Both the position numbers and the translations under genes were made by a program. A model generated the notes under the pieces. The model ran no database searches and was not told where the DNA came from. It worked only from the letters and a program-made list of their open reading frames with translations. Positions 44,551 to 55,963 of a stretch of DNA of 64,000 nucleotides are shown in pieces. Origin of the DNA: Laccaria trichodermophora (Eukaryota > Basidiomycota > Agaricomycetes > Agaricales > Hydnangiaceae); contig JACTVC010000004.1 of assembly GCA_018417955.1 (NCBI GenBank), positions 2,108,001 to 2,172,000 on the forward strand, written 5' to 3'. Numbering within the stretch: the first letter of the stretch is position 1; each line of letters starts with the position of its first letter.

Positions 44551-45920
44551 TAAAGAGGTGTAGGTTGTATATACCAAGTCTGGGGATGAACAAGTAAAAA
44601 CTTAGGATAAGGCAGGGCATTGACTGTGATAACTCCCAAAAATGGGATTTGACAAAGTGGGAAATTCTGAATGACTGCAACCTACTGGAAGCAATTCACA
44701 ACTTGAGGAAGAGATATTTTGCACACTGGATCTCTCTACTATTGTTATGAGCTTCATAAAGTCTTTGGGCTAGAAAATTCTATATCCTCCCCTGAAAGGT
44801 AAATTTGAACATGTTGTCAATTTATGTAATTTTCACTTGATATATTTGTTGGAATGAGGTAAAACAACTCCCTATCAATGTTTGTAGTGTGTATAATACA
44901 AAAGGTAGGTAGAAATGTTAAAATGAACATTGCATAATGTCTGTAGAAGCTAATTTGCAGAGTTTTTCTGGAAGTAAACAAGTATCTACAGCATTGGTCC
45001 TTCTTTTCTGCAAGAAGAAAAAATGCTACCATCCTTTTGAGTTAATCCATGGATACTTGGGATGTCTTTCAAACAATGCCTGAAGTATAGCATGATAGCA
45101 AATAGATTGTCACTGGTTATAACTTGAAAAGTCCCCAATAAAAGTACATTTTGCATAGAGCAATCATCCTAGACCAATCCTTGACATTTTTCTTGGTGAG
45201 TTGGGGCTGAAAATATTTCACATGGTGCTTCTCATGCCTACTAACACCATCCTAAAGAAATAAACAGAGGTTCTATTAGACAAGGATGTGAAACCCCCAC
45301 ACCTTTCTTGCTGTATGCAAAATGTACTTTTATTGGGGACTTTTCAAGTTATACCCAGTGACAATCTGTTTGCTATCATGCTATACTTCAGGCATTGTTT
45401 GAAAGACATCCCAAGTATCCATGGATTAACTCAAAAGGATGGTAGCATTTTTTCTTCTTGCAGAAAAGAAGGACCAATGCTGTAGATACTTGTTTACTTC
45501 CAGAAAAACTCTGCAAATTAGCTTCTACAGACATTATGCAATGTTCATTTTAACATTTCTACCTACCTTTTGTATTATACACACTACAAACATTGATAGG
45601 GAGTTATTTTACCTCATTCCAACAAATATATCAAGTGAAAATTACATAAATTGACAACATGTTCAAATTTACCTTTCAGGGGAGGATATAGAATTTTCTA
45701 GCCCAAAGACTTTATGAAGCTCATAACAATAGTAGAGAGATCCAGTGTGCAAAATATCTCTTCCTCAAGTTGTGAATTGCTTCCAGTAGGTTGCAGTCAT
45801 TCAGAATTTCCCACTTTGTCAAATCCCATTTTTGGGAGTTATCACAGTCAATGCCCTGCCTTATCCTAAGTTTTTACTTGTTCATCCCCAGACTTGGTAT
45901 ATACAACCTACACCTCTTTA
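44551..45920. repeat. 607-bp inverted repeat with 156-bp spacer
   Basis: Left arm 44551-45157 and right arm 45314-45920 are reverse complements of equal length, near-perfect by eye (for example TAAAGAGGTGTAGGTTGTAT against ATACAACCTACACCTCTTTA). On the right the similarity to other copies goes on to about 46000; on the left it is cut by the foldback half. No protein of known family is encoded. Confidence 0.88.
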
Positions 45921-46018
45921 GTTATGTTTCATGCACCAGAGTTTAGTTCTTAAAATGTCTGGTTCTTGTGTTATGGTACCAACTTTGTCCAAAAAATCAT
46001 GTGACATTACTTTTGATC

Positions 46019-46262
46019 AGTTAGTGTACATGGGAATTCAGAGTGGACGATATTGCCGATATGATATTCAGTCTTGCCAATTTCGTGCACGGTAAAGCCT
46101 GTTTTTTCCACTGGTCTCATGACCTTATCACTACTTTCTCGTCGTTAGCCCGCCAGACATCCACCATAACCTTCGATACGCCTAAAAACATTTGACTGCC
46201 AGAAGTTCTCACAGGAGTAAAATCGGTCTTAGATCTGACGTCTGGGCACTCAGATGTACCAG
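46019..46262 (+). pseudogene. SRPK-like kinase fragment (block 2 resumes)
   Basis: Matches 20345-20590 and 33695-33905: GACGATATTGCC.ATATGATATTCAG, CCGCCAGACATCCACCATAA, and 'KIGLRSDVWAL' in place of 'KIDLKSDVWAL'. Truncated on both sides. Confidence 0.6.
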
Positions 46263-46401
46263 CTGTTATCCCGCATACTATGAACCCCCAAAGAAATATT
46301 CAACACAGTTGCACATGCAGAACTCGGATGAACACGTTCACAAAATATTTATTAGACGTCTACAGCTATTAGAAGTCCCACAAAGCGTTGACATTGAAAA
46401 T

Positions 46402-47023
46402 TCAAGCTTGAATCCTGCCTATGTACCCAGCTGAACTTTGCCGCTCGAGGCAGGAAGAGGATACATCCTGCTTACTTTCCTGAATCCTCCGACAAGTCGA
46501 CTCTTCACCTTCATCACCTCTTTCTGTGATCTCGGTTAACCTGTCATGTGAATGAAGCATCATAAGTGAAAAGATCTTCTGGGGGCGAACAACCACTGGC
46601 AGCCACGCAGCGCGTCGCCGTCTTACTTGCTATGACAATCCATCAGGTTCACAGGTGCATCTCAAATCGCAAAAATTATTGAGAGTCAACGGAAATGGAC
46701 GAAATCTGGAGAAGATTTCGACTCCCTGTACAGTGCCACTACCTGCAAGTCGAAATCACTCAGAAAGGAGACGGCGGACGTTACGACAGTGCTCATTTTC
46801 TTGGAGTTCATATCTCTGGGAATTAGTTCATGAATGTGAGAGGATGGAAACTCACGATGTAAGAGAGATAATGATCAGCAGATACTGATTTGGCCTTCAC
46901 CTGTACTTTCGTGTTTTCCACAATGCCCTGTAATTGCAGTTGTAGGAACGAACTGGAAAAGAAGAGCACAGGAAGTGTGATCCGAAATGGAGAATACGAA
47001 ACCATGAGGGCGGAGAGAGGCAT
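46402..47023 (-). CDS. Unrecognised possible gene with short introns
   Basis: The minus strand from 47023 opens 'MPLSALMVSYSPFRITLPVLF' and 'VQVKAKSVSADHYLSYI'. A GTGAGT..CCCAG intron (about 46810-46849) follows, then 'RYELQENEHCRNVRRLLSE'. Another stretch, 'VVRPQKIFSLMMLHSHDRLTEITERGDE', lies at 46490-46590. The splice signals are good but I recognise no family; it could be a decayed gene. Confidence 0.3.
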
Positions 47024-47321
47024 TTGCCGTATATCACACTTGGGCCTTGGTTGAGTAACACGCTAACTGCGAAACGAAAAAAAACTCACAGTTTGTCGGC
47101 TACTCTGATAATCCTTCTCAAGCAGCCACAAGGAGGCAAGGAACCAAATCACTGCGGAAAATGGAGACGAGCAAGGGAAAGGGTAGAAGTCCCACAAATA
47201 GATCTGAAAATGGTTCCTGCACACGATATCACATTAGAAACAGAACAGAACACTGATAGTTAACGCAAGCCTATGAAGCTCTACTTCATCTCCGTCTGCC
47301 GCCTATCTCTTTCCGCCCGCC

Positions 47322-47603
47322 TCAGCCTCCCGCATGGTAATCCGCGCCCACAATGGAAACACCCTCATCATAAACCCTCTTCGGCCTCTTCTCAACCTCC
47401 ACGCACGTCCAACTCAAGTCCGCCTCGAACGGAGTAACTTCATGAGCATCACGGTGTTCTTCGTCAGTTGCGGATGGTTGGTAGATGCTTGAAAATACTT
47501 TTTTCGGAAGCGCGGTCCAGCATGGCATTCGCATCTTTTCGCAAAAACTCTTTCTTGTGCCACTCAATGTAATTGTTACGGCTTTAACGGCCGCTAAACT
47601 CAA
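47322..47603 (-). CDS. Short unrecognised frame
   Basis: A 93-codon minus-strand frame ends 'DLSWTCVEVEKRPKRVYDEGVSIVGADYH'. The region is not present in block 1 at the matching place (about 21.4 kb), so it may be part of an insertion. Function unknown. Confidence 0.25.
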   Translation of the reverse strand: MSLAAVKAVTITLSGTRKSFCEKMRMPCWTALPKKVFSSIYQPSATDEEHRDAHEVTPFEADLSWTCVEVEKRPKRVYDEGVSIVGADYHAGG

Positions 47604-47820
47604 CAGCCTTGAACTTCGTCAAGGAGGAGCTGACATCGGCTTAATATGAGTTCATTAACGCCAGGCGAGAATTCTGACTCGCTTACTTGTCAGACATGGT
47701 GGTGTTGTTGATTTGGGGAAATCACAGCACCGTGGAGCTTGCAATGTTCCTGGATTTCACGAGGTGCACTCGAGTTGAGAGCTGAGTGAATCCCTACGCG
47801 ACGTTGCCGAAGCATAATGA

Positions 47821-48654
47821 CACAGGGGAGAACCAGCTATTTGGCCAATGGGCACATGAGTAAGCAAATGTTGATTAGAGGCATTAATGCTCTCCCATAT
47901 TCTTCCCATATGCCTACCATGCACATTTGAAATTTAATTCAAGTAAGCTCCAAAATGCAAATATCATGGAATTCCTGGCCACAGAAAAAATATGCCCATT
48001 AAAATGGGCCATCATATGTGGCTAATTTGCATATTTAATATGTGACCAAAATGTGCCTAATGGGCAAATTATGGTCACATGTTTGATGTACTACTGTGCT
48101 AAAGTAAATATGCACAAACAAATGCAATCAACATGGGACTGCTAGGCACATGTATATTGACATATTAAATAAAATGCTTCCAATGTAATCAAGGAGCAAA
48201 TTGAAAGCCACAGAAGAACTGTGTCACCCACATCTTGCCTGCATGATGGCCACAGTTCTTCTGTGGCTTTTCAATTTGCCCCTCGATTACATTGGAAGCA
48301 TTTTATTTAATATGTCAAGATACATGTGCCTAGCAGTCCCATGTTGATTGCATTTGTTTGTGCATATTTACTTTAGCACAGTAGTACATCAAACATGTGA
48401 CCATAATTTGCCCATTAGGCACATTTTGGTCACATATTAAATATGCAAATTAGCCACATATGATGGCCCATTTTAATGGGCATATTTTTTCTGTGGCCAG
48501 GAATTCCATGATATTTGCATTTTGGAGCTTACTTGAATTAAATTTCAAATGTGCATGGTAGGCATATGGGAAGAATATGGGAGAGCATTAATGCCTCCAA
48601 TCAACATTTGCTTACTCATGTGCCCATTGGCCAAATAGCCAGTTCTCCCCTGTG
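47821..48654. mobile_element. Foldback element, 834 bp, CACAGGGG ends
   Basis: Almost entirely one inverted repeat with arms of about 390 bp. The left begins CACAGGGGAGAACCAGCTAT; the right ends ATAGCCAGTTCTCCCCTGTG. A possible 3-bp duplication TGA flanks it (47818-47820, 48655-48657), which would fit a CACTA/CMC-type origin. The arms differ at a few sites and an unpaired centre lies near 48210-48250. It would fold into a hairpin about 390 bp long. Confidence 0.8.
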
Positions 48655-51600
48655 TGAGGTGAATGGCCACTGCCAAAGGTGTGCTGATGACCTGGAGAAA
48701 TTGGGTTAGAATCAATCAGTGGTTTACCGAGAGTGCTTATGGTGAATATTGGAGGCCATGTAATTTTTTTTTTTTGAGCTCGTCACCGACGACGACAATG
48801 ACGAGTCCCTTGACGAGTCGCTTGGGATGTCCTCTCGTCTTCCCATCCAAACAAACGCAAATCCTACGAAAAATCAAAGCCACATCATCTCGTTGGACAC
48901 GAACCACACACTAATAGGAGGGTTCTCGTGTGCTCTTGACCAACGCCGTCCGATGACAAACACAAGGTTGCCTTACATAAATTCTACCCACCAGCACTTT
49001 GGCTGAGGATGAAAACCGCACTCAGACACTTCCCCTCGCCCTTTCGGTTCGTTCAACCGTGTCTGTGTCTATCCAGGGCAATCAAGTACGTGTCTCTCAG
49101 ATCCATCCAGCCCTCTTTTTGTTGATGATTCATCCAGGGCCGCTCAAGTCTCTTACAGAAGCATACAGGTAACCATCCATGATGTCTCCCTTTGTGACGC
49201 GATCTCAAGCAGCATGTACACTTCCCGTCAACATGAGGACTGGGGGACGAGTCCAGAAGATTGCGTCACGGATTTGTACGTTACGTCCATGCTCTATCCC
49301 TTTCTAAGTTCTAGTTTTGACAATGCGTACATTAGTACCGTATCATCCCCCAGACTCGATTCACGCACGCCAGGGATAGGCTCCAGTCTCTACGACAGTG
49401 TGCCGAGGACGACTGCGGCAGAAATGAGATTTTGATGAGGTGCAGAGAAAAGGGTAGTTGTGCAGGAACAGGATCAAGGCCAGCGTTCTAAGTATCGCAG
49501 GTACGAACGTCAATTTTTTGACCGATCAATCAATGCTGAGCGTCTTTATTTCTAGAGGGCCGTTTACAAAACCCAGTACCAAGTCTGAGCTATGTTGTCG
49601 CCCTAGTTCCTTTTGGTCAGGCGCTAGATCGACCAAGACACGTTCAACGTCCGACGCACTCAACTCTACGGCGCATTTAATTGCCTTGGACCACGTCCTA
49701 TACTTGTAGCGCTGGGAGACGTTTTGCACGTCGTCTTGCTTTGGGTACGGCTCTAACGTTTCTAGCTTCGACCCCGAGCTAATCACTATCGTTTTGCAGG
49801 GTTTTATGACGTGGCAAGTCTGAGGCGTCAAGTTTACACAAAAGCCCACCGTCCCGTAGATGATGAAGCGACACCGAGGTGGGGGCTATTCTTGATGGTG
49901 TTAATTGAACCTCTCAGCGGGGACGAGGGGCAACACATTCCGCTTGCAGAGGACCACCATCATCTCGGAAAGGACGATTGCACAAACAAACTAAGACTAG
50001 ACTCGAAGCAACGGCGTCCTCAACCACTATCGATTTCACCAACTCGACGCCATAATCTAGCTACCTTTCGCGCGCTTCCTCTACAAGCACAACCTTTCCG
50101 TTGCATACTATCCGCCTTTCCAAGAACTCGAAGCTGTGCTTGAAACTTGGTGTGAGTGCGCAAAATCTTACAGGGGACAAGGGGTTGGAAGGACACTGAG
50201 GTCTGAGCTTTCATTCCGGGGAGTAATGGTTTATGGCATCGGGAACGTATGACACTCAGGCAGTACGTGTCCCTTTGGTTCATTCAACTTCGTTTTGGTG
50301 ATAACTTTTTGTCATGGGTTAGTAAAACGATGCCGGTTTCTATCGGTCTCAAAAACCTTGCCTTGAACCGTCAGAAGCCCATACTTGTGCAACCCCTTTC
50401 TACGTGTCAACCACTTTCAAGTGACTTGGGATCAAAGAAAACGGAGATGCGGTTCTGGTGGCCACGTTTTGGCTTTCATAAGCGACCGTCTTGTCGCTGA
50501 GGTACAAGGTATGTTCCCTCTATCATCGACTTTCTTCGGAGCCTGATCATGCATCTTTGGTGAAGCTACACAAGACGATGACAAACGTTGATCAACAACG
50601 ACTCGGATGTGATCAACGTCAACATTGTCCTCGACCACCATCTCAACCACGAACTTTCTCTGCTCCATATTCAACTCGAGTAGAAATTGAGGGAGCTCAA
50701 GACGCGTGGTTCCGTCTCTTTCAAGATGAGTGTGTGATCGATATTGTCCTTGATAACCATGTACTCATCTACACGCCATTTTTTCTAGCTCCTTATCTAT
50801 CGTTGGCGCGTCTCGGCTACGGGTTCGAGGTTACCTGGGCAAGATATTTACTGGGACTTTGGGCCAAGCGAGAAGATCTGGCTTGCTATTCCTCTTCATT
50901 TTTGGATTCGTATGGTACATCGATGATGTATCGCCTTCCAAGCGCTTGTTTCCTGACAATGCAACCGTCAGTGTCATGCCATCCCCTCGGGCTCTATTGA
51001 TGCACATCAGGGATACATTCAGGTCCCTATGACGATGTGCTGAGAACGACTTGTAGCATGAGTTTTTGATGAGGCACAGAGGAGAAGGTAGTTGCGCAGA
51101 GGGGTCAACGCGATGTTGTATTTCAGGTACGAGTGTCATTACCTCAACAACCATGCCCCTACCAAGACACTTGTACTTCCAGAAACGACGCCGAGGGCGG
51201 TTCACTAGCCCATTGAAACTTGCCCATGCTCTGCATTAACGCTGTCCATCGATCAACAGATGTCCCACGTTCAACATACATTGTAGCCCGACACAGCGCC
51301 GCCAACCATCCACTTCAATAACAAGATCCGATGTATTTAACCTTTCATGATCTTCCAAACCTGATCTCGAAACCCTCAAGTACTCTCACATTGAACGAGA
51401 TGCCTTCGTTTTACCCTTCAAAAACTAGAATTCTAATGGCGTAACGAGACATCTATGTATGCTCCTGCTTTCCCTCTTTTCTCGATGACAGGCTCACGGG
51501 TTGCGTTTCATAGGCTTGATGACATGGCAGTCGGGCCTGTCCTTCAAATCATCAACATCGTACTTGGAAGAACAATGTCCGACATTGCCAGTGGTGCGAG

Positions 51601-51870
51601 AGGTACCTGTAGCAGACCGTTCGTTGTGATTCCCCGTCAGACTAACCGAGCTCTTAGCGGCGACGGGCAGCAAAACATCTAGTGTGCAGAGGATCAACAT
51701 CGCCGTGTACATTTCAGAGAGTGTGAGTGGAGGAGGGCCATGACAGTGAGAAGCAGTTCTGTTGAAGGGGGTGATTGTGTATAGGGCAGTATATTGACGT
51801 AGGCAATTCTTTTTGTAAAGTAACGACGAGGATACCAGTTAGAATTGACAGAAGAGCAGTGAGCCTCTGA
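48655..51870. other. Repetitive decayed kinase-like fragments (block 2)
   Basis: Counterpart of about 21.5-23.9 kb. Examples: AGTCCAGAAGATTGCGTCA at 49250 and 21936; TGCAGAGAA..GGGTAGTTGTGCAGGAACAGG at 49440 and 22130; GGTGGCCACGTTTTGGCTTTCATAAGCGAC at 50457 and 23010; ATGACATGG.AGTCGGGCCTGT at 51519 and 23559. No intact gene. Confidence 0.5.
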
Positions 51871-51879
51871 AGGTACCTA

Positions 51880-53110
51880 CTTCCCCAACATCTCCCAAAC
51901 CCCAAGTCCAAACGCTCCTCGACTTCTCAATCAAAATCAAGGTTAAACACATCCTCACAATCCCACCTTCCTCACCCGCGTTTAGCATCAGCGAGCCTGA
52001 GATCGTTAGTCCAAGCACCGTCGAGCAGGGCCGGGGGTTCTATTTGAAGGATGAGCTGCCTGTTCGAGAGGCTGGCAGACGGATCCGTGCACCTGGTGGC
52101 AGTTTCGTAAAGACAGGGAGGGTGGATTGTAAGATGTGTTGTTGAGCTTGGTCAGAGGCAGACGCGGAGGTACGGCTCAACGAAGAGTGGTTATGATGTG
52201 AATCTGAGGTTCCTCCATTTGAGTGAGTGCCGTTCGTTGAGTTTTTGTGTGCGTACAGACCTCCGTCTGGGCCTGCAACTTCGACGTCTTCCTCTGCTGT
52301 TGGAGGAGGGGCGGATACGTAGTTCCCAAAACCTTCCTTCGATTGCTGAGAGTGGGATTGCGAACGAGACTGAGACCCCCAGGAAGACGAAGCTGTCGTC
52401 CCCCCACCAGCCCCAGCGCCACTAGGACACTTCAACAGCGCCAACCCATCACTGCCCACAAACCCTTCAAACTCCTCCCCATCGTCAACCACACCAGCTT
52501 CTTCATCTCCTTCCTCGCCTTCCTCCGCTGTCTCCTCTCCTCCTTTTCCTTGAGATACTTCGCCTACGCCTCGGCTGCTTCAGTAACGTTGGAGACGGAA
52601 ATTTCTTGGATGGTGGATATATCTAACGGAACGGCGTCGGAATCGAAAGTTTGGGTGGTAAGTGTTGTTATGGGTGTGCTGCCACTTTCGCTGCGATGAC
52701 GACGGCGGAATAAGAGCACATCATCAGCGTCGTCGTCGCCTGGAAGTTGGATGGGTGGTCGTTCAAGAGGTCGAACCTGGCTTCCCACTCGCACCCATTT
52801 CAGACTTCTGTTTCCCTCCTTTTCCTCTTCCTCTTCCAGGGTTCGAAGGCCGAGAAAGTGTCTCCCGCCGCGCATTATCCAAAGAGTCCGCTGGGAGACC
52901 TTGCTCGTCGACGCGGGGGATGGGGTTGTACGGCTCTGGTCGTTCTTCTCCAGATGATATCGAGGTGTGACGTCGATTGGGTTGTAGATATCAGAGGACG
53001 AAACAGGGCAGAGGCAGGGAATGCATGAGCTCAATGAGATTTGGGGCGTGTCGGATCATGAGAAGGGTGGCAAAAGAGCTTGTTGGATTGGAAAATGGGG
53101 GGAAATTCGG
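51880..53110 (-). pseudogene. Gene X, copy 3 (decayed)
   Basis: Collinear with copy 1. The minus strand holds 'EFEGFVGSDGLALLKCPSGAGAG', 'SRTSASASDQAQQ', 'TQTFDSDAVPLDISTIQEIS', a shortened acidic region and an N-terminal 'SSCIPCLCPVSSSD', separated by frameshifts. Same position relative to NLR 2 as copy 1 has to NLR 1. Confidence 0.7.
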
Positions 53111-54204
53111 AGGGGACGTGATTGTGATGACCCGCAACGTCGTAGCTTCACCGCCCATCAAAGGATGTGTTGTCATTGTACACAGTTCTGCGGAAAGTGG
53201 GGTCAGATTGATCCGTTGAATAGCGGGTGAAGCAGGGCATACCTCGCAGAAGCATCTGCACACCAGGAAGAAGTTGGAAAGAGTCTGAGATCGTGTATAA
53301 AATAAGGAAGGAGAGAGGTTTTGGGTGAGAACAACGGTAAACCGTCGCAAAGGATCTCTGATAGCCGTTGTGCTGTAATGGCGCATTGAAGGTCTGAGTA
53401 CCAGGATTTAGTTGAGGTTGTGAGAGAGAATCATGGCAATACACACCTCGAAAAGGTTGCTGGGGGCACTTCTCTCAATCTTCGACGTCTTGAACGTAGT
53501 CACCGTACTTCTACAAAGCAAGGTGCCGTCAATCTTCGAGGCATGATGCAGTCGTCGACTCCGAATCCGCAGTGCTAAGATGGTGATCACCGTAAGCTAG
53601 ACCTGATCGTTCAATTAGAACATGAAGATACTTACTTTATGACTTTGCTCATTTGACGTGCTGATGCGACTCGTCGATAGTGCAGGTCGTTGACTCCGAG
53701 TCAACGGTTGAGTACACTGTTGTTGGTGGTGGAAAGAGACATGAAGAAAACAAACGTTGATCAATGCGAAATTCGAATTTGATCAACGTCTTCCTCGACC
53801 ACCATCATCTCCATAGCGCCTATCACCTACAATTCGCCCACAGCTCTCCACGCATTTGATCAACGTTAACGTTCTTGACCCCAACCACCACCATCATCAT
53901 CTCCGAGGACTTTACTCTCCCCCACAGATTCCATGTGGACTCCAGATGGACTCCATGGATCCACCTGGAGTCCAGGTGGATTTTAGACAATTTTTTTTTG
54001 GGTGGTAACCCAGCCAATTTTTTGTCTAGAATCCAGCTGGAGTCCAGCTGGAGTCCAGTTGGAGTCCAGGTGGACCATGTGGACAACATGGACTCCAACA
54101 TGGACTCCACCTCAGAACACAGGGTGATATGAATTCACCCAGTGACTCCATCTGGAATCCATGTGGATTAATTGCCTTACCTTATTTATTATATATAAAA
54201 AATG

Positions 54205-54296
54205 AAAGTGCATGAGCTAGAATTGAACCCAGGAGCTCATGGACTGAATTAAAGACAATAGCCAGACAATTAGCCGTTGGACCACAAGGCCTTGAA
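54205..54296 (-). ncRNA. tRNA-like, SINE-type sequence inside element C
   Basis: On the minus strand a box-A-like TGGTCCAACGGCTA (54271-54284) and a box-B-like GGTTCAATTCT (54219-54229) sit about 41 bp apart, as in RNA polymerase III genes. The T-arm and acceptor stem pair poorly, so this is probably a tRNA-derived SINE head or a decayed tRNA rather than a working tRNA. An A/T-rich tail follows at 54165-54204. Confidence 0.45.
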
Positions 54297-54799
54297 AAGC
54301 TAAGGCCAACTAGTGATCTATATGGCCACGCCGCTCGGCACGTTCCGCACGCTGAACACATGTGCGTGGTGTTTGCTCATTGTTTGCGCATCTTGCTCCT
54401 CAACCACCACCATCCCACCCTCGCTCAGCACGTCGCCCAGGCCGACACCGCCCACCGCCGTCAACGACCGCTCACACCAATGACAGCCACAACAACGTGG
54501 CAACGCCAACGTGTCCATGGCAGATGACGTGGCCATGCCACGTCGTCTAGACGGTGACGACGGCATGCGCCGTCACCGTCAACAGTTACAGGTAAACCCC
54601 CACCCTCCTTTTATCACCCCACACCCACGACAACGACAGACCGCGACGACAAAGCACGACCACGAGAACCACGACCCCCCAACAACGTGTTGATGCCACG
54701 TCACCACGACCCCACCCATCCACTGCGCAAAGCGACGACGACGACACGACAATCACCCAGGAGCGCGACCAGGACCACGACCCACCTCAACGACGACGC

Positions 54800-55200
54800 G
54801 ACGACGACCCACGACGACAACGCGGCCACGACCCACGTCAACGACAACGCGGCCACGACCCACGTGAACAACGACGTGACGACGAGCCACGTCAACGATG
54901 ACGTGACGACGAGCCACGTCAACGACGACGTGACGACAACCCACATCAACAACAACGCAACAACAACGCAACAACGCGACGACACGACGACGACGCAACA
55001 ACGCAACAACGACGCAACAACGCAACGACAACACAACAACGCAACAACGACGCAACAACGCAACAACGATGCAACGATGCAACGATGCAACAACGATGCA
55101 ACAACGATGCAACAACGATGCAACGATGCAACGACGACGCAACGACGCAACGACGACGCAACGACGCAACGACGACCCACGTCAACGACGTGACAACGAC
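54800..55200. repeat. Minisatellite of ACAACG/ACGACGCA and CAACGATG units in element C
   Basis: Long runs of CAACGACG, GCAACAACG and CAACGATG. They produce Thr-rich or Val-rich frames on every strand that are not genes. Confidence 0.8.
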
Positions 55201-55963
55201 CCGCGTCAACGTCCACGACACCTCAATGGCCCGCATCCACGTCCACGACGCATCAACAACCCGCGTCGACGTCCATGACGCGTCAATGACCCATGTCGAT
55301 GTCTACGATATGTCCACATTCATGGTGAGTCCTCACTATTGTCTCCCCCCTCCATTCCCTCCCTCACCCCCTTCCCTCCATCCCTTCACCACTCCCTCCC
55401 CTCCACCACTCCCTTCCCCTCCATCACTCCCTTCCCCTCCATCCCCCCTCCATCACTCCCTTCCCCTCCATCCCCCCTCCATCACTCCCAGGCCCTTCAT
55501 CCCCCCTTCATCACTCCCTTCCCCTCCATCCCCCCTCCATCACTCCCTTCCCCTCCCTTTCCCTAACACTTCCTTCCCTCTCCATTTGAAGTAGTAAAAT
55601 ACATGTATGTAGTTCTATTTAATAAATACACTTGAATTTTCTTTGTTCAAAACAAAATATCCCAAGGAATTCTTAGCATTGAACATAAGGTCTGAGTTAG
55701 ATTAAGTCACATGACATCTGGCTAAAGTAGGGATTTTTTTATGATTTGTGCAAGGCAGAGTCCATGTTAGAACTCTGATTGAATCCATCTGGAGGCCACT
55801 TGGATTCCAGGTGGAGTCCATGTGGAGTCCAGATGGATTTTCAACAAAAATGTAGGGTGAAGTCCTTCCTGGATGGAGTCCACCTGGAGTCCAGATGGAT
55901 TTATGGAGTCCATCTGGAGTCCATCTGGAATCCGTGGGGGAGGGTAAAGTACTGTCATCTCCG

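Larger units (their letters stand above)
53905..55954. mobile_element. Non-autonomous hAT-like element C, inverted relative to A and B
   Basis: An 8-bp duplication TCATCTCC (53897-53904, 55955-55962) flanks ends GAGGACTTTACTCTCCCCC on the left and, read inward from the right, CAGTACTTTACCCTCCCCC. Both ends carry repeats of GGAGTCCAGATGGA/TGGACTCCA (53930-54105 and 55780-55935). The internal order is reversed: CpG-rich ACGACG/CACGTCAACGACG region (54310-55310), a pyrimidine tract (55335-55580), an AT-rich segment with TAGTAAAATACATGTATGTAG, then the right-end repeats. There is no transposase. Collinearity with 25.8 kb shows it entered the duplicated spacer. Confidence 0.8.

Noticed and set aside
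44817..45654. Identical 71-codon frames on opposite strands
   Set aside because: They are the same sequence in the two arms of the inverted repeat, with no family match.
54687..55594. Thr/Asn-rich and Val-rich frames of up to 171 codons
   Set aside because: Products of the ACAACG/ACGACG minisatellite and CCCTCC tract of element C, open in several phases at once.
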